Below are positions 6,707 to 13,846 of a stretch of 29,151 nucleotides of DNA, in pieces. The stretch's first letter is position 1. The number at the start of each line of letters is the position of its first letter. The notes under the pieces were generated by a model, which saw only the letters and a program-made list of their open reading frames with translations, searched no databases and was not told the origin of the DNA. Location of the stretch: NCBI GenBank assembly GCA_937927565.1, contig CALBDV010000536.1, positions 1-29,151 on the forward strand, given 5' to 3'. A program made the translations under genes and the position numbers. Origin of the DNA: an uncultured Holophagales bacterium (lineage in GTDB: Bacteria > Acidobacteriota > Thermoanaerobaculia > UBA5066).

Positions 6707-8516
6707 CGGATCCGGGGAGGGGCGGTGGCGTGCCGCCCGAGGGGAGGGCGGCCTCGAGGCGTGACGTCTCGGCGACGACGGCGTCGGGCTCGGCCGCCGG
6801 CGGGATGGCGGCGGCGAGCCTCGGAAAGAGCCATACGGCCCGGACGAAGCAGGCGCGCGCCGTGACGGCGTCCCCCCGGGCCAGCGCGAGGCGTCCGAGG
6901 TTCAGCAGCGTCTCGGCTCGCTCCTCGAGCGCGAGGGATCGCTCCATCGCCACGACGGCGCCGTCCACGTCGGCCAGGGCGGCGCGGGCCGAGCCGAGGG
7001 CGAGGTGCGCGGTGGCCAGGCGGGGTCTCAGCCCGACGGCGCGCCGGGCATCCTCGAGCGCGGAAGCGGCGAGCTCCCTCCGTTCGGCGCCTGCCGCCGC
7101 GGACGCCGCTTTCATCGCCGATTCGGCCCGCGCGAGCGCCAGACCCGCGGTCAGGCGCAGCGTCGCGCCCGTGGCGAGGAGGAGCGCGACGAAGACGAGG
7201 CCCGCCTTCGCCGCCGGCCGCGCGGGCGGCACGAGGCGGCCCCCGACGCGGGCCAGCGAGAGGCCGGCGAGGAGCGCGAACGGCCCCGAGACGGGGACGA
7301 TCTGGATCGGGAAGTTGGCGAGAGAGAGGACGAGGATCGCGACGAGGGCCGGCAGGAGCGTCTCGGCCGGGACGCGGTCGTCGGAGGGGCCGCTCCCTTC
7401 CCGTCGCGCGGCGCGGAGGAGCCCCGCGAGGAGCGCGCCCATGGCCGCCGCCATCGCCAGTGCGGCGGGAACCCCGGCTTCTGCCGCGACGGTGAGGGGG
7501 TCGCAGTGCGCGTTGTCGAAGTGCGCGGACGACGAGCGGTGGACGAGGCGGCGCCCGGTTCGCTGCTCGGCCGCGAGCCGCGCCCTCACGAAATCGGAGG
7601 CGAAGCCCCCCGGACCGGCACCGAGGAGCGGGTGTTCCCGGATCATCTCGAGGGATGCGAGGACGCCGATGTCCCGCTGGGTGCTGAGGTTGCCGATGTC
7701 GCCCGAGGCGAGCTTCTCCGCCGCCCGCGAGACGACTCCCGCGCCGGCCAGGAGCGCCAGGACCGCGGCCCCCGCCAGGACGGCCGGCAGGACGCGCCGG
7801 CGGACGTCGAGGGCCACGATGAGCACGGCGCCGCTCGCGAAAGCGGCCAGGGGGGCGAGCGTGCCTGCGGAAGCGAGGCCGGCGACGCACGCGACCAGAG
7901 CGGCGCCGGACGCGATGCGCCGCGGACCGCGAGCGAAGGAGGAGGCGGCGAGAAGGGCCGGGATGACGAGCGCGGCGCCGACGTCGCCCGGGTTCCCGAT
8001 CCACGCCGTGGCGTGGAAGCGGGGCTCGGGGGCTTCGACCGGCAGCCGGAGGAGCCCCGCGAACCGCTGGAGGGTGGCGAGGAGCCCGGTCACGGCCCCG
8101 CAGCCGACGAGGAGGGAAAGGGCTCGGTGAGCCGTGGTCTCGCCGCCGGCCGTCGCTCCCCAGGCCAGAAGCGCGAGGGCCGGAAGGAGCGGGAGGGCGT
8201 CGAGCGGGTCCCTGTCGCGGAGAAGGCCGGAAGCGAACGAGGCGAGGAAGAGGGCGAAGGCGGCGGCCAGCGCCGTCCCTGCATTCCGTGCGGTACGGCT
8301 CCAGGCGGTCTGCTCTTCGGGAGCGCGGCTCCCGAACGCGAGGCCGAGGAGGACGAGGAGCGCCCCGGCCGCCTGTGCGGCGAGCTTGGCGTCGCGCGTC
8401 GCCTGGGCTGAGGCGAGGACGAGGACGAAATAGGGGATCGCGAGCGCCACGAGCGTTCCGATCGGAGCGAGGAGCTCGAGGGCTCCGCCGGGATGCTCGC
8501 GTTTCCTGCTCGGCAC
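6693..8516 (-). CDS. O-antigen ligase/polymerase-like membrane protein with C-terminal TPR region
   Basis: 607 residues. About ten to twelve hydrophobic segments fill residues 15-430. The large periplasmic loop contains the Wzy_C/WaaL-type features EHPLLGAGPGGFASDF (near 295) and HFDNAHCDPLTVAAEAG (near 332), the latter matching the usual NAHND motif. From about 470 the chain becomes alanine- and arginine-rich helical repeats (LATAHLALGSARAALADVDG, LLNLGRLALARGDAVTARAC) that look like two to three TPRs. Family role: polymerises or ligates lipid-linked polysaccharide in the periplasm. Start GTG 8516 has no Shine-Dalgarno sequence; TATTCT (8524-8529, minus) lies 7 nt upstream, so the mRNA may be leaderless. 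It is convergent with the priming transferase and divergent from the NusG paralog. Confidence 0.85.
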   Translation of the reverse strand: MPSRKREHPGGALELLAPIGTLVALAIPYFVLVLASAQATRDAKLAAQAAGALLVLLGLAFGSRAPEEQTAWSRTARNAGTALAAAFALFLASFASGLLRDRDPLDALPLLPALALLAWGATAGGETTAHRALSLLVGCGAVTGLLATLQRFAGLLRLPVEAPEPRFHATAWIGNPGDVGAALVIPALLAASSFARGPRRIASGAALVACVAGLASAGTLAPLAAFASGAVLIVALDVRRRVLPAVLAGAAVLALLAGAGVVSRAAEKLASGDIGNLSTQRDIGVLASLEMIREHPLLGAGPGGFASDFVRARLAAEQRTGRRLVHRSSSAHFDNAHCDPLTVAAEAGVPAALAMAAAMGALLAGLLRAARREGSGPSDDRVPAETLLPALVAILVLSLANFPIQIVPVSGPFALLAGLSLARVGGRLVPPARPAAKAGLVFVALLLATGATLRLTAGLALARAESAMKAASAAAGAERRELAASALEDARRAVGLRPRLATAHLALGSARAALADVDGAVVAMERSLALEERAETLLNLGRLALARGDAVTARACFVRAVWLFPRLAAAIPPAAEPDAVVAETSRLEAALPSGGTPPPLPGSVRSR

Positions 8517-8571
8517 GGAGGTGAGAATAGCCTCGCGCCGGGACGAGCGAGCGGATTGGTAGAGTGGCGAC
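8517..8571. promoter_or_regulatory. Divergent promoter region with two -10-like boxes
   Basis: Only 55 nt separate two divergent GTG starts. Minus strand: TATTCT at 8524-8529, 7 nt before GTG 8516. Plus strand: TAGAGT at 8560-8565, 6 nt before GTG 8572. Neither gene has a Shine-Dalgarno sequence and no -35 consensus is evident. The spacing fits transcription starting at the start codon of each gene. Confidence 0.45.
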
Positions 8572-9153
8572 GTGCCGATCCTGAAGAGAGAGCCCGATTT
8601 CCTTCCCGAAACGCTCTTCGAGCTTCCCGGGGACCGCTTCCCGTGGTGGGTCGTCCACGTCCGGTCGAGGCAGGAGAAGGTCCTGGCGCGCGAGTGCCGC
8701 CACCGCGAGATCCCGTTCTACCTGCCACTCCGGGAGCACAGGAACCGGCGGGATCCGCGGCACCGGATCTCCTGGCTGCCGCTCTTCCCGGGGTATGTCT
8801 TCGTTCGAGGCGACCTCGAGCACGAACGGCTCGAGGTCCTGAAGACGAACCTCTGCGTGAGGGTCCTCACGGTTCTCGACCAGGAAGGCCTCGGCCACGA
8901 CCTGGCGCAGGTGTGGAGACTCCAGCAGATGGGGCTCCCGCTCCGGGCCCATCCGGAGCTGGCGAGGGGCTCGATCGTGAAGATCGCGGAAGGACCTTTC
9001 GAGGGGATGACGGGGTCCGTGGTGAGCGTGAAGGGGAAGGACCGGTTCGTCGTTTCGGTCCGCTTCATCCACCGGGCGGTTTCGGTGGAGCTGGGCCGCG
9101 ACGAGATCGTGCCCGGCGAGAAGAGACCGGAGGCTCCGGGTCCGGTGCGTTGA
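8572..9153 (+). CDS. Specialised NusG paralog (RfaH/LoaP/UpxY-like transcription elongation factor)
   Basis: 193 residues. After a 20-residue lead the NGN domain shows WWVVHVRSRQEKVLARECRH and REIPFYLPLREHR, then LPLFPGYVFVRGD, the classic core of NusG-type proteins that binds the RNA polymerase clamp. A KOW domain follows (GSIVKIAEGPFEGMTGSVVS, residues about 129-165). It is not placed next to secE/rplK as housekeeping NusG is, but beside polysaccharide genes, where RfaH, UpxY and LoaP types suppress premature termination of long operons. GTG 8572 has no ribosome site and a TAGAGT box 6 nt upstream. The gene stands alone and is transcribed away from the cluster. Its last 89 nt overlap the end of mutY on the other strand. 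Confidence 0.88.
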   Translation: MPILKREPDFLPETLFELPGDRFPWWVVHVRSRQEKVLARECRHREIPFYLPLREHRNRRDPRHRISWLPLFPGYVFVRGDLEHERLEVLKTNLCVRVLTVLDQEGLGHDLAQVWRLQQMGLPLRAHPELARGSIVKIAEGPFEGMTGSVVSVKGKDRFVVSVRFIHRAVSVELGRDEIVPGEKRPEAPGPVR

Positions 9154-10228
9154 GGGCGATGATCTTCCGCATCACGCCGCCGCGGGGCTCCCTGGCGAGC
9201 TCCTCGGGAAGGAGGAGGCGCAGTCCCGGGCCGGGCTTCGCCCGCCGCCTCGAGGCGCTCGAGAACGCCGAGCCCTCTTTCACTTCGAAGACCTCGATCG
9301 AGTAACGCCGCTCCAGTACGGCGTGGCGGACCGTGCCAGCCGGGGTGAGGAGCGCCGCGGGTCGCCCCGCGAGGCGGAGCCAGGCGGCGGCCAGGGCTTT
9401 CCGCGCATCGGCCCCGCCGGCGACCTCGACGAGAGGGACGACGAGGTGGCCGGGAACGAGGATGGCGTCCTGGACGAGAACGACGCGCCCGTTGCGCCGC
9501 GCGAGGCCGGCAGCGAGCCGCACGGAGACGGTGGGCTTTCGCGGGCGGCTCGCCGGGAAGGCCTCGGGACGTCCCGAGGCGAGGGCGCGGCAGTCCCGTG
9601 CGAGCGGGCACGCCTCGCAACGAGGGGAGCGAGGGAGGCAGACCAGCGCCCCGAGCTCCATCAATGCCTGGTTGTGGTCTCCGGGTGATCGCCGGTTCAG
9701 GAATGCCGCCGCGGCCGCCTCGATGGAGGCGCGGGAGGCCCCCTTCCGGGGGTCGCCGGGAATGGCGTGGAGACGCGCGAGGACGCGGGCGACGTTCCCG
9801 TCCAGGGTCGCGACGGGAACGCCGAACGCGATGGAGGCGATGGCGGCGGCGGTGTAAGGCCCGATGCCCGGAAGAGCGCGCAGCTCCTCCACCGAACGCG
9901 GGATGGAGCCGCCCCTTCCCTCGACGAGGCGGGCCGCGCGATGGAGGTTGCGCGCGCGGGCGTAGTAGCCGAGGCCGCTCCATTCCGCCAGGACGTCCCG
10001 CTCCTCGGCGGCCGCGAGAGAGGAGACGGTCGGGAAGCGGGAGAGGAAACTCTCCCAGCGCGGGACGCCGGCGGCGACGGTCGTCTGCTGGAGGATCGTC
10101 TCGGAGATCCAGATGGCCCAGGGGTCGCTCGTCCTGCGGAAGGGAAGGTCGCGGCGCGCGCGCCGGTACCACCGGAGGAGCGCGGCGCGCAGGGCCGTGA
10201 GAAGCGGCGCGGGGAGAGGCGGACTCAG
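9065..10228 (-). CDS. mutY: A/G-specific adenine glycosylase MutY
   Basis: 387 residues if started at CTG 10228. N-terminal LLRWYRRARRDLPFRR and WISETILQQT (catalytic glutamate near 42), LGYYARARNLH, helix-hairpin-helix LPGIGPYTAAAIASIAFG (about 116-133), catalytic aspartate in DGNVARVL (near 141), and the [4Fe-4S] ligands C-x6-C-x2-C-x5-C in residues 195-213 are all intact. A short, diverged NUDIX-like C-terminal domain follows (GTVRHAVLERRYSIEVFEV), then a low-complexity Arg/Pro tail. MutY removes adenine opposite 8-oxoguanine. No ATG, GTG or TTG exists in frame between the upstream gene and the catalytic core; the first is a GTG at 9892, which would delete the active site. CTG 10228 overlaps the upstream TGA as CTGA and is the likely start, read by coupling. 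Confidence 0.93.
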   Translation of the reverse strand: MSPPLPAPLLTALRAALLRWYRRARRDLPFRRTSDPWAIWISETILQQTTVAAGVPRWESFLSRFPTVSSLAAAEERDVLAEWSGLGYYARARNLHRAARLVEGRGGSIPRSVEELRALPGIGPYTAAAIASIAFGVPVATLDGNVARVLARLHAIPGDPRKGASRASIEAAAAAFLNRRSPGDHNQALMELGALVCLPRSPRCEACPLARDCRALASGRPEAFPASRPRKPTVSVRLAAGLARRNGRVVLVQDAILVPGHLVVPLVEVAGGADARKALAAAWLRLAGRPAALLTPAGTVRHAVLERRYSIEVFEVKEGSAFSSASRRRAKPGPGLRLLLPEELAREPRGGVMRKIIALNAPDPEPPVSSRRARSRRGPAPPKPPGG

Positions 10229-10719
10229 AGCTTTGCGGAGAGGACCGTCTCGCCCGACACGGCGCGCCGGAGCGCGACCGACGAGAGGGGCGGCCCGGGC
10301 GGAAGCGTGACGAAGGGGAGCTCGCCGTCGCCGGAACCGTCGGTGTCGAGCCGGGCGCAGGGCACGAGGGTGCCATCGGCCCGCTCGAAGACGAGGTCGA
10401 ACTTCTCGCGCGGCGGAAGGTACCAGCAGAAGAAGGCCGTTTCCCTGCCGCAGGAGGAAACGACGACGCGGGCCAGGGGGCTCCCCTTCCCGCGGCGGCT
10501 GCTGCCCGGGCCGTTGAGAAGGCGGGTGCGGAGACGGTCCGCCGGCCGCGAAAGCAGGTTGAAGGAGGCCTGCCGCTCCCGCGCGAACTCGCCGAGCCGC
10601 GCGTCGAGGCGGGCCTTCAGGTGTGCAGGCGGCGTGATCCGGGGAATGGCGAGAGCGAGCGCCGCGACGACGTCGGGAAACGCTTCGAGGGGATCGGACG
10701 AAGGGAGGTTCGGGCTCAT
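10225..10719 (-). CDS. Putative anti-sigma factor (soluble)
   Basis: 164 residues, no membrane segment. The N-terminal part has AIPRITPPAHLKARLDARLG, similar in style to the start of many anti-sigma factors (PP-x-LK-x-RL-x-ARL). The rest is a predicted beta-rich domain (RVVVSSCGRETAFFCWYLPP, DLVFERADGTLVPCARLDTD) that I do not recognise. It has no classical HxxxCxxC zinc anti-sigma motif. It starts 4 nt after the ECF sigma stop, which is the usual order for a sigma/anti-sigma pair, and its stop overlaps the mutY start (CTGA). The function is inferred mainly from this position. It could also be a general regulator of the sigma factor or unrelated. Confidence 0.6.
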   Translation of the reverse strand: MSPNLPSSDPLEAFPDVVAALALAIPRITPPAHLKARLDARLGEFARERQASFNLLSRPADRLRTRLLNGPGSSRRGKGSPLARVVVSSCGRETAFFCWYLPPREKFDLVFERADGTLVPCARLDTDGSGDGELPFVTLPPGPPLSSVALRRAVSGETVLSAKL

Positions 10720-10723
10720 CGGA

Positions 10724-11320
10724 TCAGTCGAGGTGCTTGCGGAGCCGGATGAGCCCCTGCCGGATGCGGGTTTTCACGGTCCCGAGAGGCTGCCCGAGCT
10801 TCTCGGAGATCTCGACGTGCGTCATCCCCTTCAGGAAGGCGAGCTCGACGGCTTCGCGCTGAACGACCGAGAGCTTCTCCATCGCCGCTCTGACGGCGTC
10901 CCGGTTCTGCCGGAAGGAGACGACCTGGTCGGGGGAGGCGTTCTCGTCGAGCGGGTCGAAGTGGATGTTCGGATCGTCGATGGAGATCGTCCGGTCCTCC
11001 CGCCGGCTGCGGGAACGGAGGCGGTCGATGGCCCGGGAGCGCGCGAGAGTGAAGATCCAGGCGGGCGGGGCGCCGCGGGACGGGTCGTACCGGTCGGCCT
11101 GCCGCCAGACCTGCCAGAAGACGTCGAGGGCGACGTCCTCGGCCTCCTCGGAGTTCTGGAGGATCTTCCAGATGAGGGAGTAGACGGGAGACGAGTAGCG
11201 CTTGTAGAGAAGGTCGAGCGCCGACTGATCGCCCTGCCGGATCTTCTCGATGAGGTCGAGGTCCGCGGGAGCCGGGGCCAGGGTCTTCTCGGAGACGGCC
11301 GTAGCTGGAGGAGTCCCCAT
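10724..11320 (-). CDS. ECF-type RNA polymerase sigma factor
   Basis: 198 residues from ATG 11320. Region 2 spans about 22-95 with DLIEKIRQGDQSALDLLYKR, EAEDVALDVFWQVWRQADRY and PPAWIFTLARSRAIDRLRSR (core binding and -10 recognition). Region 4 spans about 140-195 with LSVVQREAVELAFLKGMTHV and IAEKL-type helix-turn-helix (EISEKLGQPLGTVKTRIRQG), which reads the -35. No sigma region 1 or 3, so it is of the extracytoplasmic function class, in the SigK-like style. No Shine-Dalgarno sequence precedes the ATG, which lies 11 nt after the stop of the CBM9-like gene, so it is probably co-transcribed. The neighbour downstream is its putative anti-sigma factor. What signal it answers is not visible. Confidence 0.93.
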   Translation of the reverse strand: MGTPPATAVSEKTLAPAPADLDLIEKIRQGDQSALDLLYKRYSSPVYSLIWKILQNSEEAEDVALDVFWQVWRQADRYDPSRGAPPAWIFTLARSRAIDRLRSRSRREDRTISIDDPNIHFDPLDENASPDQVVSFRQNRDAVRAAMEKLSVVQREAVELAFLKGMTHVEISEKLGQPLGTVKTRIRQGLIRLRKHLD

Positions 11321-11331
11321 TGGCGCCGAGG

Positions 11332-11991
11332 TTACAGGATCTCGACGAACCGGAAGGTGGCGAAGGCTGACGGGACGTGGAAATCGGGGGGATGGTCGCG
11401 CCCCGTCGCCACGAGCGACTCGTAACGGACGCTCGCACCTCGGGCAATCCTGGTCAGGTTGCCGCGGCGCTCGTCTCCCGGGTGAGGGCGCGCGAGGGGG
11501 GGCGTGAGAACGGACCATGGTATCGAGATCCAGCATCGCCATCGTTCCCACTCCGTCGGGTGGCAGTGCGCCGGATCTCCTTCGACGTGGATCTTCATGC
11601 CAGGGACCGGAACGCCTCGGAGAATGTGCCACGTCTCGCGGCTCGCGTGGGGGTTGGCGACCCGGGCCGCGTAGCGGGTCCCTTCCGGGTTGACGACGAC
11701 CTCCAGGTACCGCGAGGGCTCCGCGGCGTCGGCCCAGTAGAGCTCGACGCACTCGTCGTCGAAGACGCTCTCGTGGGGCCGGCGGGCGAGGACCTGCAGG
11801 GGCGGGTCCGAGAAGACCTCGAAGAGGACGTGGAGGTTCCGGACCCCTCCCACCAGCGCGACCCGGGTCGAGCGGTCATCCGGAGGCTCTCCGCAGAGGC
11901 CTCCGAGAGGCCGGAAAGCCAGGTGGTCCTGGGCGTCGCCACGACGGGCCGTCTTCGGCAGGAGGGGGACCTCGAAGACGGGTTGCGTCAC
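11332..11991 (-). CDS. CBM9-like carbohydrate-binding domain protein
   Basis: 219 residues from GTG 11991, whose GTGA overlaps the stop of the phosphodiesterase gene. The sequence has the pattern of family 9-like carbohydrate-binding/DOMON beta-sandwich proteins: NLHVLFEVFSDPP, then SVFDDECVELYWADAAEPSR, YLEVVVNPEGTRYAARVANP and WRCWISIPWSVL. The DECVELYW motif and the NPEGT turn are typical of this fold. No signal peptide is seen in this frame, so it may act in the cytoplasm or be a short partner of the secreted upstream phosphatase. The ligand is unknown. An open frame continues upstream of the GTG but it is only the shadow of the phosphatase gene. Confidence 0.75.
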   Translation of the reverse strand: MTQPVFEVPLLPKTARRGDAQDHLAFRPLGGLCGEPPDDRSTRVALVGGVRNLHVLFEVFSDPPLQVLARRPHESVFDDECVELYWADAAEPSRYLEVVVNPEGTRYAARVANPHASRETWHILRGVPVPGMKIHVEGDPAHCHPTEWERWRCWISIPWSVLTPPLARPHPGDERRGNLTRIARGASVRYESLVATGRDHPPDFHVPSAFATFRFVEIL

Positions 11992-13835
11992 TTCGCCCCC
12001 GGGGGAGAGAGCCCCATCCGCGCCGTGATGCGGGGTGCGACCTCGATGCCTTTCACGACGGGGATCCGCGCCGGTTCCACCCCCGGCCCGACGTGGAAGA
12101 AGAGGCCGTCGAGCTCGGGGTCGGGGCCATACCCGTGTTGAGCGGCGAGATCGGTGGGAAGCACCAGGGGCGCCGCGCCTCCCTGTCGGGGGAATCCGCC
12201 CTTCAGGGTCGTTCCGCGTCCCGCGAGGAGAACGAGGTCGCCCACGTTGGGGTGGTCGAGGCCGAGCCTCGCGGCCTCTCCCTGGAGCGCGACGGTCTCG
12301 AAAAGGGCAGTTCCGGTGTCGTCCACGAGCGAGCGGAAGTACCCCGCGATGTCGGCCAGGACCCCGGCCGCCTCTTCGGGAGAGAGGACGCCGCCCGGCA
12401 TGTCTCCGGCCCGGTTGAGGACGACGAGCGCGCAGCCTCCGGAGACGACGACGTCCGCGGGGGAATCCGGGCGCACCACGGATCGCTCCGCGAGAAGGTC
12501 CGTGGTGATCCACCCCTGCCTTCGCATCAGCTCTGCCGGATGCACGGATCGCGACACGGGGCGCAGCCCGTGGTCGGAAAGAAGGACGACGTCCCCTCCC
12601 CGTTCGAGGAAGCGAAGGTATCGCGCGGCGGCGCGGTCGGCGATCCGCCACGTCTCACGCAGGCCTGCCGCGGCCTTCTCGGCCCGGGCGGGGTCGGCTC
12701 CGTCCCGACCCGGCGCGGTCGTGGAGAAGACGTGTGCCGCCTCGTCGATGGCCGGCTGGTAGGCCAGGAGGACGTCCCAGTCGCCGCGCCGCTCAGCCAC
12801 CTCGTACGCCGAGACGAAGAAAGCAGAGAACCGGCTGCTCATCTCGAGGAACGTCTTCACGTCTGGATCGGGACCCTCGAGCAGGCCGTAGTCGGGAGGT
12901 CCGGGCCAGAAGCCGCAGCGCTCGTCGAGAGTCCGCTGGAAGTCCCCGGGCCACGCCTCGGTCTGTCCGAGGCCGCCGACGTAGAGCGAGACCGAGGAGG
13001 AGTCGGGAGAGAGCTTCAGGAGCTTGACCCAGCGGCCGCGACGGGCAATCCCGTCGCCACGCTCGGGGAGGGCGAGCCAGTCTCCCGGGCGGAGGCGGCC
13101 GACGAGAGCCCCTTCGGCGTCGAGAGCCGCGAGAGTGTCGTACTCGCGCCGGCCGTCATCCCGGCTGTCGATCAGGATGAAGTCGAGGGGGCGGGCCGAG
13201 CCGCTGGCCTGACCGGGCGACGGTTCGACACGGACCAGCCGGGGCGGCGACCAGCTCGTCACCTCGAGTGGCAGAGCGAGGGCCGCGTCGGGGAAGGCAC
13301 CTCCAGGTCCCGGACCCGACCAGAGATAGCCGGGAGCGCGGAGGTCGACCCAGCGAAAGCCGACGGGCGTGGTCGTGCGAGGTGTGCGCCCGCTGACGCC
13401 GGGCCAGCTGAGGGCTGCGACGCGGCGCCCCTGGCGCGCGAGGGCTTCCCAGAGCGTTTCGACGGCCGGTTCGGCTTCGAATCCGTCGACGCGGGCTTTC
13501 AAGGGCCCGCCCGCGGGCCAGTACGAGTTCGAGACGATGCCGGTCGCCTGCGGCAGCGCCCCCGTCGAGATCGAGGAGTGGACGACGGCCGTGAGGGACG
13601 GCGTGACTGGCTGGAAGCGTTCGGCCGAGAGGCCCTCGCGCTCGGCACGGCGGAAGCCGTCGGGCGAGAGCGCGTCCTTCTGCCTTTCGTACTCGGCGCC
13701 ACCCGCGCCGTCGAACGAGACGAGAACGACGCGGTGGGGCGGTTCCGGGGGCGGCGCCGCCGCGGCGAGGAGCGACGGGAGAAGAAGCGCTGCGAGGGAC
13801 GGGGAGAGAACGGGGTGCGGGCGGACGCGGGACAT
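11988..13835 (-). CDS. Secreted alkaline-phosphatase-superfamily phosphodiesterase
   Basis: 615 residues from ATG 13835, 11 nt after the CHAD stop, with GGGA before it. Residues 1-28 form a signal peptide (hydrophobic LAALLLPSLLAAAAPP). The type I phosphodiesterase/nucleotide pyrophosphatase metal site is recognisable: VVLVSFDGAGG (Asp, near 41), TPSLTAVVHSSISTGALP with the threonine nucleophile (near 80), DEAAHVFS (Asp and His), VVLLSDHGLRPV (Asp-His) and a late HGYGPDPELDG (His). A long insert between about 120 and 320 is not recognised. Family members hydrolyse phosphomono- or diesters outside the cytoplasm using two zinc ions. The substrate is unknown; the neighbouring CHAD and CBM9-like genes suggest a phosphorylated polymer or glycan, which is inference. 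Confidence 0.87.
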   Translation of the reverse strand: MSRVRPHPVLSPSLAALLLPSLLAAAAPPPEPPHRVVLVSFDGAGGAEYERQKDALSPDGFRRAEREGLSAERFQPVTPSLTAVVHSSISTGALPQATGIVSNSYWPAGGPLKARVDGFEAEPAVETLWEALARQGRRVAALSWPGVSGRTPRTTTPVGFRWVDLRAPGYLWSGPGPGGAFPDAALALPLEVTSWSPPRLVRVEPSPGQASGSARPLDFILIDSRDDGRREYDTLAALDAEGALVGRLRPGDWLALPERGDGIARRGRWVKLLKLSPDSSSVSLYVGGLGQTEAWPGDFQRTLDERCGFWPGPPDYGLLEGPDPDVKTFLEMSSRFSAFFVSAYEVAERRGDWDVLLAYQPAIDEAAHVFSTTAPGRDGADPARAEKAAAGLRETWRIADRAAARYLRFLERGGDVVLLSDHGLRPVSRSVHPAELMRRQGWITTDLLAERSVVRPDSPADVVVSGGCALVVLNRAGDMPGGVLSPEEAAGVLADIAGYFRSLVDDTGTALFETVALQGEAARLGLDHPNVGDLVLLAGRGTTLKGGFPRQGGAAPLVLPTDLAAQHGYGPDPELDGLFFHVGPGVEPARIPVVKGIEVAPRITARMGLSPPGAK

Positions 13836-13846
13836 TCCCGGCTAGC

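Noticed and set aside
5476..8130. Plus-strand open frame of 884 residues
   Set aside because: Crosses two convergent real genes and is Arg/Ala low complexity, as expected for a shadow frame in GC-rich DNA.
11325..11334. TAACCTCGGC shared by the region before the sigma factor ATG and by 25658-25667 before the kinase
   Set aside because: In the first case TAA is simply the CBM9-like stop codon, and ten shared bases are not enough to claim a promoter element.
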